This document shows positions 25,834 through 34,366 of a DNA stretch of 50,519 bases, in pieces. Positions within the stretch are counted from its first letter, which is position 1. Each line of letters starts with the position of its first letter. The DNA is from Phascolarctobacterium sp. (GTDB lineage: Bacteria > Bacillota > Negativicutes > Acidaminococcales > Acidaminococcaceae). Position numbers and translations under genes: made by a program. Where the stretch lies: positions 1 to 50,519 of the forward strand of contig JAHHUH010000012.1 in assembly GCA_020024105.1 (NCBI GenBank), in the 5' to 3' direction. Below the pieces are notes generated by a model, which did not search any database, had not been told where the DNA came from, and saw only the letters and a list, made by a program, of their open reading frames with translations.

Positions 25834-26799
25834 TTACTTATTTTTTAAGAATTTAGCATACAGCTCATGGTCTTCCTTCATCATGGCATCTACATCATCA
25901 CCAATGATAACAGTCGGATCAATACCCTGTTTCATCAAATAATCTTTAAACTCTTGAGATTCACAAACCTTTTTAGCAGCATTGCGCAATACTTCAACCT
26001 TTTCCTTAGGAGTATCCTTAGGAGCAACCAGAGCCGCCCAAGCACGAATGGTCATGTCATGACCCAATTCCTTAAATGTGGGTACGTCAGGATAAATAAC
26101 ACTACGAGAATCAGCCATAACAGCTAAAACCTTTAAATTACCAGCTTCCACCTGGCTCTTAAATGAAGAAGGATCAGCTAAAGTAGCGTCAATATGTTTA
26201 CCTGCAATAGCTGCAGCAATATCGGCAGTTCCTTTCGGATAAGGCACATGTTTGAATTTTACACCAAATTTTTCTTCCAGAGACATCGCCGCAATATGCC
26301 AGATAGCACCAATACCGGAGTTACCCATTTGCACCTTGCCAGGATTCTCCTTAGCATAGGCAATAAACTCATCCAAGCTATTGTAGGGAGCTTCTGCAGC
26401 TACAATTAAAGCAGCCGGTGCGGCAATAGGTGCACAAATGCCTACATAATCAGCATAGGTATTTTGGCATTTACCCTGATGAGGGAACATTGCCAATTCT
26501 ACAGTAACCATACCTAGGGTGTGACCATCTGCTTTAGCATTGGCTGTTTCCACCATACCGGTAACACCGCCACCGTCAGGTCTGTTTACAGGTACAAATT
26601 TACTGCCAGCCAGTTCCTTTTGCATAAATTGCATCAAACTGCGGGCAGAAACGTCGGTACCACCACCGGGAGCCTTCGGAATAATTACGGTAATATCACC
26701 GTCAGCAGGATAGGCAGCTTTTTTACTATCACCGCCGCAACCGGCTACCATTACTGCCATCATCATGAGGGCCATAAGTACAACTAAGATTTTTTTCAT
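25834..26799 (-). CDS. Tripartite tricarboxylate transporter substrate-binding lipoprotein (Bug/TctC family)
   Basis: It is an extracytoplasmic receptor for a carboxylate or related small solute. The lipoprotein signal ends VMVAGC with Cys21. The family pattern is complete in 321 residues: ITVIIPKAPGGGTDVSAR, PVNRPDGGGVTGM, NPGKVQMGNSGIGAIWHIAA, VPYPKGTADIAAAIAGKHID, and DVPTFKELGHDMTIRAWAAL. It lies 38 bp behind a sialidase-like gene with a GGAGTGG site, so the two form an operon. The TctA/TctB membrane partners are absent here, so it must work with distant ones or serve as a sensor receptor. The ligand is unknown; a sugar acid is a guess based on the neighbour. Confidence 0.92.
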   Translation of the reverse strand: MKKILVVLMALMMMAVMVAGCGGDSKKAAYPADGDITVIIPKAPGGGTDVSARSLMQFMQKELAGSKFVPVNRPDGGGVTGMVETANAKADGHTLGMVTVELAMFPHQGKCQNTYADYVGICAPIAAPAALIVAAEAPYNSLDEFIAYAKENPGKVQMGNSGIGAIWHIAAMSLEEKFGVKFKHVPYPKGTADIAAAIAGKHIDATLADPSSFKSQVEAGNLKVLAVMADSRSVIYPDVPTFKELGHDMTIRAWAALVAPKDTPKEKVEVLRNAAKKVCESQEFKDYLMKQGIDPTVIIGDDVDAMMKEDHELYAKFLKNK

Positions 26800-26837
26800 T
26801 GATTTACCACTCCTTGTATATAAATTTTTAAGGATAA

Positions 26838-27839
26838 CTAATTTGCTTCCGCCAGGGACAGTTCCACTACTGCAATATTTTCTCTTTGCCAGGTGTAGCT
26901 GATGTACAGCTTCTCACCAACATTAATAATTGCAGGATAGGAAAATTCTCCTGACTGGTTTTCCAAATCCAACAGACGTTGCCAGGTTTTACCATTATCT
27001 ACCGAGCAAAAAAGACTCAGGGGAGAACGCATCCCCCAGTTAGCCGCTACTGGATTGCAGACCAGATATAACCGTCCATCCGAAGCATGGACCAGATCCA
27101 GTCCACTATTATTATTAGGCAACTCCGTAGGGTAAGCAGGGCACCAGCCACGACCACCATCATCAGAATCACTACGATAAATATAGCCCTCGCTGGAACG
27201 TAACAGCATATGTACCTGATTGGGACTACTTTCCCACAAACTGGGTTGGATAATTCCTCGTCCATAAAAGGACTGGCGACTGACAGCAATATCACTCTCC
27301 GCCGTTTTTTCTCCGCCTCCATAAGTAAGTCCGGAAATAAAGACAGGTGCAGATTGCTCCCAACAGCTTCCATCTGTTGAACGGTCTACAAAGGCCGTCC
27401 ACAAGCCCCGCTCCACTGAACCACCTGCTAATAGTGTTCCATCTCTCAGCACAATACACTTGTTTCGTACCGGTCCACGGCCACCACTCATGTCTCCAGG
27501 TACCAATTCCTCTGGACGTGACCAATTTCTGCCACCGTCCTGAGACCGCAGGACATAGGTGCGCCAGCTGGCAATAGCTTGGCCCTCCTTGTAAAAAAGT
27601 AACAGCTGATTATTATAAGCACAAAGCACTGGATTCCAATTAGCCTCAGCGCCATTAACCAGTAGCTGTGGCTCACTCCAGCCTGCAGATGTTTGTCGAC
27701 TAAGATAAATACCTACGTCGGCTTTCCCTTCCCTACTACCACCAAAATAACAGCAGAGCAGCTCTGCATCCAAACTGATTAAAGTGGAGGCATGACAAAA
27801 GTCTACGAGCGACTTCTTTATAACCATGGTCTTTTGCAT
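26838..27839 (-). CDS. Sialidase-like (BNR/Asp-box) six-bladed propeller protein, cytoplasmic
   Basis: The 333-residue protein is a BNR_2-type beta-propeller. At least three or four Asp-box repeats (SxDxGxxW) are visible: SQDGGRNW, STDGSCW (degenerate), SDDGGRGW and SVDNGKTW. The N-terminal FGGSREGKADVGIYLSR and mid-protein GRGIIQPSLWES match sialidase-like enzymes, and PSLWE is typical of the subgroup. There is no signal peptide or membrane helix, so it should act inside the cell on an imported sugar or sugar acid rather than on host glycans. The start at 27839 has an AAGGAGGTGG site. The next gene encodes a Bug solute receptor, which suggests joint use. Enzyme activity is not assured. Confidence 0.82.
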   Translation of the reverse strand: MQKTMVIKKSLVDFCHASTLISLDAELLCCYFGGSREGKADVGIYLSRQTSAGWSEPQLLVNGAEANWNPVLCAYNNQLLLFYKEGQAIASWRTYVLRSQDGGRNWSRPEELVPGDMSGGRGPVRNKCIVLRDGTLLAGGSVERGLWTAFVDRSTDGSCWEQSAPVFISGLTYGGGEKTAESDIAVSRQSFYGRGIIQPSLWESSPNQVHMLLRSSEGYIYRSDSDDGGRGWCPAYPTELPNNNSGLDLVHASDGRLYLVCNPVAANWGMRSPLSLFCSVDNGKTWQRLLDLENQSGEFSYPAIINVGEKLYISYTWQRENIAVVELSLAEAN

Positions 27840-27866
27840 TACTCCACCTCCTTAATGCTCGTACTT

Positions 27867-27896
27867 ATTGTAACATATTTACTATTTTTGGTAAAT
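27867..27896 (-). promoter_or_regulatory. Promoter with overlapping inverted repeat, sialidase-like/Bug operon
   Basis: Minus-strand -35 TTACCA (27889-27894), a 16-bp spacer and -10 TACAAT (27867-27872). An inverted repeat ATTTAC/GTAAAT (27877-27882 and 27891-27896) overlaps the spacer and -35, which is a plausible repressor site. Confidence 0.5.
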
Positions 27897-27899
27897 TAT

Positions 27900-28451
27900 T
27901 TAACCTGCTCTATTTATTTTTTCTTGATTTGCAATAACTAACTGTGCTGAAAGAGTTACTAAATTATCCTTCTCTCCCTGTAAACGAATTCTTTCCAAGG
28001 CTAAGTAATATCCCTCTCCCTCTAAATCATGAATAAAATTAACAACTGCATAATAAGGGCCCTGCGCACACAGCTGTAGCTTTATCTCTTGCTCCTGCTT
28101 GTCAAGTCTAGGCGGTATCTGTAATCGTTGCAGAACAACCCCCTCCGACTCAGCCAGCTCATAATATTGATTAACCTGTTCCTCCAAGCTTAAAACCTTG
28201 GGCAGACGTTTCTTTAAGTCATTCAGCTGAGCCTGCTGGCCCATAGCGTAATCCTCATAGTCCTCCTGCTGAGAAAGAGCACGCACGTTAGCCACCAATT
28301 GAGCCCGCTCCTGCCCCTGCTCCAGTAGCTGGGTAATCCTTGCCTGTGCAGGAATAATCCCCTGCCAATAGATTATTCCACTAAGAATTACCCCCAGAGC
28401 TAAAGATAAGCCCGCCTTTTGAGCAGAGCTTATTTTGGGTATGCTATTCAT
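27900..28451 (-). CDS. PilO-like type IV pilus/type II secretion assembly protein
   Basis: This is an inner-membrane alignment protein of the PilO/GspM class. The 183 residues have one N-terminal membrane helix (AGLSLALGVILSGIIYW), then a coiled coil rich in Gln and Glu. A ferredoxin-like beta domain follows (VVLQRLQIPP..., EIKLQLCAQGPYYAVVNFIHDLEG), as in PilO. Its ATG overlaps the stop of the PilMN-like gene (ATGA), indicating coupling. It is the last gene of a three-gene cluster. No pilin, PilB, PilC or PilQ gene is nearby. Confidence 0.82.
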   Translation of the reverse strand: MNSIPKISSAQKAGLSLALGVILSGIIYWQGIIPAQARITQLLEQGQERAQLVANVRALSQQEDYEDYAMGQQAQLNDLKKRLPKVLSLEEQVNQYYELAESEGVVLQRLQIPPRLDKQEQEIKLQLCAQGPYYAVVNFIHDLEGEGYYLALERIRLQGEKDNLVTLSAQLVIANQEKINRAG

Positions 28452-29521
28452 GACCTCACCTCCACGAGAATTCGATAACTAGTGGCAGGTCCCTGTACTT
28501 CCGTACTTAAGAGCTGCGCACTCTGTACCTGGGGCAACTTCTCCAAAGCCTGCACCAGCTGGTTCAGCTGTCGGCTAACCCTGGTCTGCCCTACTAGCTC
28601 CAGCTGTCTTCCCATCCCCCTCTGATGAATTTCCTGAAGCCAGGTCTCCGGTGGCAGAGCGCTCCCCAATGCTACCAGCAGACTGTTCCAGCTTCCCTGT
28701 TTTTCCAGACGCTGAAGCTGTCTGCTCAGCTGCTGTACCTGCTCCTCCCGTTGGACGCATTCATCATAGCGTTGGAGCCAGGGGCCTAAACTTTGCAGCT
28801 CCTGCTCCATTCCCAAGGTACGCTGTTCCAGCCAGCTGACCTGATATTGTAGACAGCCCCAAGTGCTCAAGACACAAATTACAACAACTACTGCCAATAC
28901 CTGACAACATGGTAAGCATTGCCAGTCCAAGTTCAAACTAGAGGAAGAACAAAGATTTAGTTCCTCTAGTTGCTCAGGTAAGGGCAGCTCCTGGGGCCAA
29001 GTTGCCAAATTCAACTGTCCTCTACATAGTACCAGAGGTAACTGCAGCTTTTGACTTCTTTCCTGCCAGACAGCTAAATCATCTTTAGGCAAAGCCTGAA
29101 CCAGGAGCTGCTGTCCTTCATCATTACGCTCTACCACCAGGTAGCTATAAGCATAGTCCTCAATTTTACCGGACAAATAACCCATCAGCTCCCAAGGAAG
29201 CATCTTAGCCACATCCTTTGAAGAGGCCAATGGTAGACGAATAAGCAGCTGGACTACATTTTCTGCCTCCAACAATATCTGCAGATGCTGAGGTATAAAG
29301 CCAGCCTGCTTCATGAAGCTCTGAACTCCTACTACCTGTTCCTCCCAGGTCTGCTTCCGTGGCAGGTTGGTTTCTGCCAACAGTTTTCCCTGCTGCACCA
29401 GCTGTAGCTGCAAACCGTCAGCTACTTCTTTAAGTATCAGCTGAATCCTAGCACGCCTATTAGTCCAATGGGTAAATATTTTACTATACACCTTACGGTC
29501 ATCTCTTTTCTTTACCAGCAT
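28448..29521 (-). CDS. PilM-like/PilN fusion (GspL-like) pilus assembly protein
   Basis: The product (about 357 residues) combines a shortened cytoplasmic PilM/GspL-like region with a PilN-like region. The first spans residues about 10-195 and contains RLPLASSKDVAKMLPWELMG and LLVQALPKDDLAVWQ. The second has a membrane helix (VLAVVVVICVLSTWG near 205-222), a coiled coil and a C-terminal ferredoxin-like domain (GSALPPETWLQEIHQRG, LVQALEKLPQVQSAQLL). I prefer the ATG at 29519-29521, which overlaps the peptidase stop (ATGCTGGTAA). An ATG at 29554 is possible and would overlap by 43 bp. The PilM part is about half the usual size, lacking recognisable ATPase motifs. Confidence 0.78.
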   Translation of the reverse strand: MLVKKRDDRKVYSKIFTHWTNRRARIQLILKEVADGLQLQLVQQGKLLAETNLPRKQTWEEQVVGVQSFMKQAGFIPQHLQILLEAENVVQLLIRLPLASSKDVAKMLPWELMGYLSGKIEDYAYSYLVVERNDEGQQLLVQALPKDDLAVWQERSQKLQLPLVLCRGQLNLATWPQELPLPEQLEELNLCSSSSLNLDWQCLPCCQVLAVVVVICVLSTWGCLQYQVSWLEQRTLGMEQELQSLGPWLQRYDECVQREEQVQQLSRQLQRLEKQGSWNSLLVALGSALPPETWLQEIHQRGMGRQLELVGQTRVSRQLNQLVQALEKLPQVQSAQLLSTEVQGPATSYRILVEVRS

Positions 29522-29967
29522 CCAAGATACCAGGTAATAATCGTCCCTCCCCAAAAGAAACTCAAATAACCACCTAAAGCAAGATAAGGTCCAAAGGGTA
29601 TGGCATCCTGACGAGATTTTAAACCGATAACCAAGAAAAACGAACCTACTAGGCCACCACTAAGAAAGGCAATAAGCATGGTCAGCAGCATCTCTGCCGG
29701 AGTCAGCCACAGGCCCAGTGCTAAGGCTAGCTTCACATCCCCTAGCCCCATGCCGCCTCGACTCAACCAATATATTAGATAAAGCAGTCCACCTCCTAGA
29801 AAAACAGCCTCCAAGCCTATTAGCAGCTGACCTGCCTGGTAGGCATAGGCTAAACCTACTATTCCCAAAAACAAATTCACCCTATCATATAGCAGCTGCC
29901 AACGCAGATCCGTATAACAATGAACTAGAAGACAGCCTATAAAAATACTGGTGAATAAATAACTCAA
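29512..29967 (-). CDS. Short prepilin peptidase (A24 family, no methylase domain)
   Basis: This is a membrane aspartyl protease that trims type IV prepilins. The 151 residues hold about five hydrophobic helices with the two catalytic aspartate motifs, YTDLRWQLLYDRV near residue 20 and GGMGLGDVKLALALG near 70 (GxGD). It lacks the N-terminal cytoplasmic N-methyltransferase domain of PilD (about 250 residues), so it resembles the short CpaA/TadV-type enzymes. The gene leads a tight cluster with PilMN- and PilO-like genes. Which pilins it processes is not visible here. Confidence 0.85.
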   Translation of the reverse strand: MSYLFTSIFIGCLLVHCYTDLRWQLLYDRVNLFLGIVGLAYAYQAGQLLIGLEAVFLGGGLLYLIYWLSRGGMGLGDVKLALALGLWLTPAEMLLTMLIAFLSGGLVGSFFLVIGLKSRQDAIPFGPYLALGGYLSFFWGGTIITWYLGCW

Positions 29968-30065
29968 CTAATCACTTCTTTCAGGCTATATGCCAAAATT
30001 GTAAAAATACTAACAAGTCCTAAGGGTCTTCCACCCCATACTCCCTCCTAGTGTAAAAAATACTC

Positions 30066-30116
30066 TAAAAAAGAAAACTCCCGTACTGCATGATGATGCT
30101 AATACAGGAGTTTTGT
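30066..30116 (-). terminator. Terminator of ppsA
   Basis: On the minus strand AAAACTCCTGTATTAG is followed by GCAGTACGGGAGTTTT and a CTTTTTT tract. The outer stem AAAACTCC/GGAGTTTT is perfect (one mismatch inside). It lies about 30 bp past the ppsA stop. Confidence 0.82.
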
Positions 30117-30145
30117 TTTTATTTAGTTAGCGCAAAAGCCAGCTC

Positions 30146-32527
30146 TTACCAAGCCAGATTTTCTACTTCTGCACGACCACGACCAGTCATAGCGTCCAAC
30201 ATAACACGTTGTTCAACTTGAGCAACAAGTTTTTTGGTAAATTTAACAGTATCCGGATTTACGGAAATGCTATCGATACCGCTCTTAACCAGGAATTCAC
30301 AGAATTCAGGATATACACTGGGAGCTTGACCACAGATGGAAACAGTCTTGCCGTCCTTATGTGCTACTTCAATCAAATGACGTACTGCACGCTTAACAGC
30401 CAGATTACGTTCATCATAAATGTGGGATACGGTATCGTTATCACGATCGCAACCCAATACCAGCATGGTCAAATCGTTGGAACCGATGGAATAACCATCT
30501 ACATATTTATTGAATTGATCAGCCAAGATGATGTTAGCAGGAATTTCTGCCATCAACCAAACTTTGAAATCCTTACCACGGGATAATCCGCAGGAGTTCA
30601 TAATACCGATTACCTTTTCACATTCATCAATGTTGCGGCAGAAAGGAATCATAACGTTAAGGTTCTTCAGACCAAATTCTTCGCGTACTTTACGTACTGC
30701 CATGCATTCCAGTTTGAAGGCTTCAATGTATTTAGGATCATAGTAACGAGAAGCACCACGCCAGCCTAAAAGTGCAGAAGGCTCATAGGGCTCAAACTCG
30801 TCGCCACCCTTAAGGTCACGATATTCACTGGATTTGAAATCGCTAAAGCGTAAGGTTACCGGTCTCGGAGCCATAGCTTGGCAAACTTGACGGATGCCTT
30901 CAGCCAATTGGTCAACGACCTTTTCTGGATGGCCAGTCTTAATCAGATACAGAGGATGTTCATGGATATAAGTAGTCCAGATGAACTCTTCACGCATCAG
31001 ACCAATACCATCACAGGGCAGACCAGCATATTTTTCAGCCAGTTCCGGATCGCCCAGGTTCATATAAATCTTGGTGCCGGTGGGCGGGAAGTATTCAGCA
31101 GCAGCAACTACTTGTTGAGCAGCTTGCTCTTGCTTAGGTTCTTCAATGATACCTTCATAAACAACGCCATGAGTTGCATCAATGGTTACATCAATACCAT
31201 CGGGAATAGTGGTGGTAGCTGCTTCGCCACGGCTCTTAGTGCCAACGATGCAGGGAATGCCCAATTCACGGCTAACGATAGAAGCATGGCAGGTCATACC
31301 GCCACTATCGGTTACGATTGCTTTCGCTTTCTTCATAGCAGGTACCCAGTCAGGAGCGGTCATTTCGGTTACCAGAATTTCGCCTTCCTTGAATTCATCG
31401 ATATGGGAAGGATCCAAAATAACATGAACACGACCAGCAACTTGGCCAGGGCTGGCAGGCAAGCCTTTAACAATTACCTTACGGTCGGTAACAATAGCTT
31501 TTTCTTCCTTAGGTGCGCCACCATTTTCCTTATTGCGACGGCTCCATACGGTTTCCGGACGGGCTTGAAGGATGTATACTTTACCATCACGTTCATCAAC
31601 GCCCCATTCCATATCCATGTAGCAGCCATAATGTTTTTCAATCTTACGAGCGCATTCTGCCAATTGGAGAATTTGTTCGTCAGTTAATTTTTGCATATTC
31701 TGTTCATCCAAGGGTACCATTTCTTCTTCGCAGTCGCCAGTAGCTTTACGAACAAAACGTACATCCTGGGTGTTGACATTCTTTTCCAAAATTTTCATAT
31801 CAGCTTTGGAAACAGTGTAGTTATCGGGGGTTACAGTACCTTGTACTACATACTCGCCCAAGCCCCAAGCACCTTCGATGAGGATGTTCTTGTCGTCGCC
31901 AGTAGCAACATTAACGGTGAACATAACACCTGCAGCCTTGGAGAATACCATCATTTGGATAGCTGCGGAAAGAGCAACGTCTAGATGGTCAAAGCCTTGT
32001 TTTTCACGATAGTAAACAGCACGGTCAGTAAAGCAGGATGCATAGCATTCCTTTACTTTAGCAACAATGGTTTCTGCACCGCAGACATTCAAATAAGTAT
32101 CCTGTTGTCCTGCAAAGCTTGCATCCGGCAAATCCTCTGCGGTAGCGGAGCTACGTACAGCAACAAACGGATTTTCTTGACCAACCTTTTTACCTAATTC
32201 CGCATAAGCAGCAGCGATTTGGTCCTGCAAATCCTGAGGCATTTCCTTATCCATGATAGCTTGACGGATTTCAGCACAAACCTCACGCAGTAAAGCACTG
32301 TTTTCAACGTCAGTTAATTTTGCAACTAATGCGCGAACTTCCTTGTCCAAACCAGTTTTTTCAAAGAAATATCTGTATGCACAAGCGGTAGTAGCAAAAC
32401 CATAGGGTACGGGTACATCTACCTTAGAAGTCATTTCGCCCAAGGAAGAAGACTTACCACCAGCGATAGCAACGTCTTTTCTTTCCAATTGGTCGAACCA
32501 TAGTAAAAAAGCTTTTTCCTTATCCAT
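30146..32527 (-). CDS. ppsA: Phosphoenolpyruvate synthase (pyruvate, water dikinase)
   Basis: It makes PEP from pyruvate and ATP, releasing AMP and phosphate, for gluconeogenesis. The 793 residues match E. coli PpsA in length and layout. The N-terminal ATP-grasp domain has AGGKSSSLGEMTS and VAVRSSATAEDLPDASFAGQ. The phosphohistidine domain has GGMTCHASIVSRELGIPCIVGT (catalytic His). The C-terminal TIM barrel has PVTLRFSDFKSSEY, GSNDLTMLVLGCDRDN and SICGQAPSVYPEFCEFLV. PPDK (about 875 residues) is excluded by size and motifs. GGAGCTAAGAAA precedes the ATG. It is monocistronic with a promoter at 32589-32617 overlapped by a palindrome. Confidence 0.96.
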   Translation of the reverse strand: MDKEKAFLLWFDQLERKDVAIAGGKSSSLGEMTSKVDVPVPYGFATTACAYRYFFEKTGLDKEVRALVAKLTDVENSALLREVCAEIRQAIMDKEMPQDLQDQIAAAYAELGKKVGQENPFVAVRSSATAEDLPDASFAGQQDTYLNVCGAETIVAKVKECYASCFTDRAVYYREKQGFDHLDVALSAAIQMMVFSKAAGVMFTVNVATGDDKNILIEGAWGLGEYVVQGTVTPDNYTVSKADMKILEKNVNTQDVRFVRKATGDCEEEMVPLDEQNMQKLTDEQILQLAECARKIEKHYGCYMDMEWGVDERDGKVYILQARPETVWSRRNKENGGAPKEEKAIVTDRKVIVKGLPASPGQVAGRVHVILDPSHIDEFKEGEILVTEMTAPDWVPAMKKAKAIVTDSGGMTCHASIVSRELGIPCIVGTKSRGEAATTTIPDGIDVTIDATHGVVYEGIIEEPKQEQAAQQVVAAAEYFPPTGTKIYMNLGDPELAEKYAGLPCDGIGLMREEFIWTTYIHEHPLYLIKTGHPEKVVDQLAEGIRQVCQAMAPRPVTLRFSDFKSSEYRDLKGGDEFEPYEPSALLGWRGASRYYDPKYIEAFKLECMAVRKVREEFGLKNLNVMIPFCRNIDECEKVIGIMNSCGLSRGKDFKVWLMAEIPANIILADQFNKYVDGYSIGSNDLTMLVLGCDRDNDTVSHIYDERNLAVKRAVRHLIEVAHKDGKTVSICGQAPSVYPEFCEFLVKSGIDSISVNPDTVKFTKKLVAQVEQRVMLDAMTGRGRAEVENLAW

Positions 32528-32577
32528 TTTCTTAGCTCCTTTTTATAAACAATATACTTTAAATGAACTAACCTTCA

Positions 32578-32595
32578 ATATAGTGTATACTATAT
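32578..32595. promoter_or_regulatory. Inverted repeat ATATAGT-N4-ACTATAT over the ppsA -10, candidate operator
   Basis: The two 7-bp arms are exact complements separated by GTAT. The repeat covers the -10 element of the ppsA promoter, a classic repressor position. The binding factor is unknown. Confidence 0.45.
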
Positions 32596-32617
32596 CATAT
32601 TTGCAGTACATATACAA
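32589..32617 (-). promoter_or_regulatory. ppsA promoter
   Basis: Minus-strand -35 TTGTAT (32612-32617), a 17-bp spacer and -10 TATAGT (32589-32594), about 60 bp before the start codon. Confidence 0.6.
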
Positions 32618-32792
32618 GGATTTCTCTAAAATTAATGCTACTTTCCTTATATTTTTTCGCAAACTTAGGCATCTTTAATATTCTCCCTAATATATTTATA
32701 TTCCTGCCTCTGTTATAGGATAATCTTTTAGCTCTTTTCCCTAACTGTAAACCGTGTTACAATAATGAAGGTAACAATTGAGGAGGTAAAAA

Positions 32793-33008
32793 ATGCAAGT
32801 ACAAACTTTTAGCTATAATCACAAGTTGCCCCTATATCTGGATGATGGCCACGGTGACTATAACCGTAGCTACGAAGAAAATACTGATGACTTTGACTAT
32901 GCCGATTATTCTACGGACCATAGGGATAACAACTTTCGTAACTATGAGAAAAAAAGACGCAAGACCAATAAAGAAATTATTGAAGATATGCTCAAACGCT
33001 GGGACTGA
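32793..33008 (+). CDS. Small charged protein, unknown
   Basis: This 71-residue orphan has a perfect GAGGAGG ribosome site and its own terminator, which argues it is real. The first half is acidic and aromatic (DDFDYADYSTDHRDNN). The second half is strongly basic and helical (YEKKRRKTNKEIIEDMLKRW). There is no signal or membrane segment. It is divergent from ppsA, sharing a 265-bp upstream region. The charge split suggests a protein- or nucleic-acid-binding adaptor, but no function can be assigned. Confidence 0.72.
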   Translation: MQVQTFSYNHKLPLYLDDGHGDYNRSYEENTDDFDYADYSTDHRDNNFRNYEKKRRKTNKEIIEDMLKRWD

Positions 33009-33013
33009 CAGCG

Positions 33014-33047
33014 AAAAAACTCGGTAGCATCTGCTACCGAGTTTTTT
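33014..33047. terminator. Terminator of the small charged-protein gene
   Basis: A 16-bp perfect stem AAAAAACTCGGTAGCA / TGCTACCGAGTTTTTT with only two bases between the arms (the loop opens in practice), six bases after the stop. Confidence 0.9.
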
Positions 33048-33145
33048 ATGCTTTTCCTAAAAAACAGACTTATAAAATTTACTGGTTAAAATAAGCATTC
33101 TAGTGAATAGCAGATGATAACGGTCTACTCCAATGACTATTGCTC

Positions 33146-34366
33146 TTATCTGCTTACCAGATTAATAACTACCTCTGCACTCTTGAGCAGGGACTGTAAC
33201 GGTAAATACTCAAAACGGCCGTGAAAATTATGGCCTCCAGCAAAAATATTAGGGCAAGGTAGCCCCATTTCTGACAAGCTGGAGCCATCCGTACCACCAC
33301 GAACAGGCACTAACAGGGGCTTCACTCCTGATTTTTCCATAGCTCGTTCCGCTCTTTGGACAATTTCGTACACCGGTTCAATATACTCCTTCATATTATA
33401 GTAAGAATCATAGAGCCTGCACTCCACTGCACCCTCACCATATTTCTTATTCATAAAGGCTGCTAAATCCAACAGGTATTGCTTGCGAGCCTGCAAAATG
33501 CTCAACTGATGATCACGGAGAATCATATCCAGAGTAACTCCATCAGTACCGCCTTCAATATGAATACTATGGTAAAAGCCCTCATAGCCCTCAGTATACT
33601 CCGGGCGCTCACCTAGGGGCAATAAGTTCTGCCATTCTGCCGCCATGGAAATAGCATTACGCATTTTATTTTTAGCACTACCTGGATGAACCGACACACC
33701 GTGGAAAACAATGGTCGCATTGCAGGCGTTAAAGGTTTCGTAATTCAACTCACCTATTTCACCACCATCAATGGTATAGGCAAAGTCCGCACAAAAAACC
33801 TCCAGAGGGAAATGCTCCGTGCCACGGCCAACCTCTTCATCAGGAGTAAAGCAGATACGCACCTTGCCATGAGCAAGCTCCCGATGGCTTAACAGATACT
33901 CACAGGCAGTCACAATAGCACATATTCCCGCCTTATCATCAGCACCTAACAAAGTAGTTCCGTCAGAGGTAATAATATCCTGACCTACGTAATGCAATAA
34001 CTCGGGAAACTTTTCCGGACTCAACACATTACCCTCACTAAGGCTAATATCTTCCCCCTGATAATTTTCATGAAGACATACCTTGACATTGGCACCGCTA
34101 GCCTCACAGCTGGTGTCCATATGGGATACCAGACCAATTACCGGCAGCTTTTCCTCCGTATTAGCGGGCAGTGTAGCCAATACATAGCCATACTCTGTCA
34201 GCTCCACCTCGGACAATCCCAGGTCAGTTAGTTCCTTCACCAAGAATCTAGCTAAATCCAGCTGACAGGCTGTACTAGGGAAACAAGTAGCTCTCTCATC
34301 AGAGGTAGTCTCTATTTCTGCATAGCTGGTAAAGCGTGCTAAAATTTTTTCTCTATTCAAATTCAT
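33146..34366 (-). CDS. pepT: Peptidase T (tripeptide aminopeptidase)
   Basis: It is a cytoplasmic zinc aminopeptidase of the M20B family that cleaves tripeptides. The ATG at 34364-34366 (MNLNREKILARFTSYAEIET) is where family homology begins and has AGAGG upstream; the frame extends further but without family sequence. The 406 residues contain GLVSHMDTS, LLGADDKAGICAIV (bridging Asp), CFTPDEEVGRG (catalytic Glu pair), DGGEIGELNYETFNA and VRGGTDGSSLSEMGLPCPN. All expected metal ligands appear present. It is a single-gene unit. Confidence 0.95.
   Translation of the reverse strand: MNLNREKILARFTSYAEIETTSDERATCFPSTACQLDLARFLVKELTDLGLSEVELTEYGYVLATLPANTEEKLPVIGLVSHMDTSCEASGANVKVCLHENYQGEDISLSEGNVLSPEKFPELLHYVGQDIITSDGTTLLGADDKAGICAIVTACEYLLSHRELAHGKVRICFTPDEEVGRGTEHFPLEVFCADFAYTIDGGEIGELNYETFNACNATIVFHGVSVHPGSAKNKMRNAISMAAEWQNLLPLGERPEYTEGYEGFYHSIHIEGGTDGVTLDMILRDHQLSILQARKQYLLDLAAFMNKKYGEGAVECRLYDSYYNMKEYIEPVYEIVQRAERAMEKSGVKPLLVPVRGGTDGSSLSEMGLPCPNIFAGGHNFHGRFEYLPLQSLLKSAEVVINLVSR

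Noticed and set aside
30878..31687. Long plus-strand frame (269 codons) inside ppsA
   Set aside because: It is antisense to the PEP synthase ATP-grasp and phosphohistidine regions; its length comes from codon bias of the real gene.
30146..32527. Pyruvate phosphate dikinase
   Set aside because: The length (793) and C-terminal motifs fit PEP synthase; PPDK is about 875 residues with different spacing.
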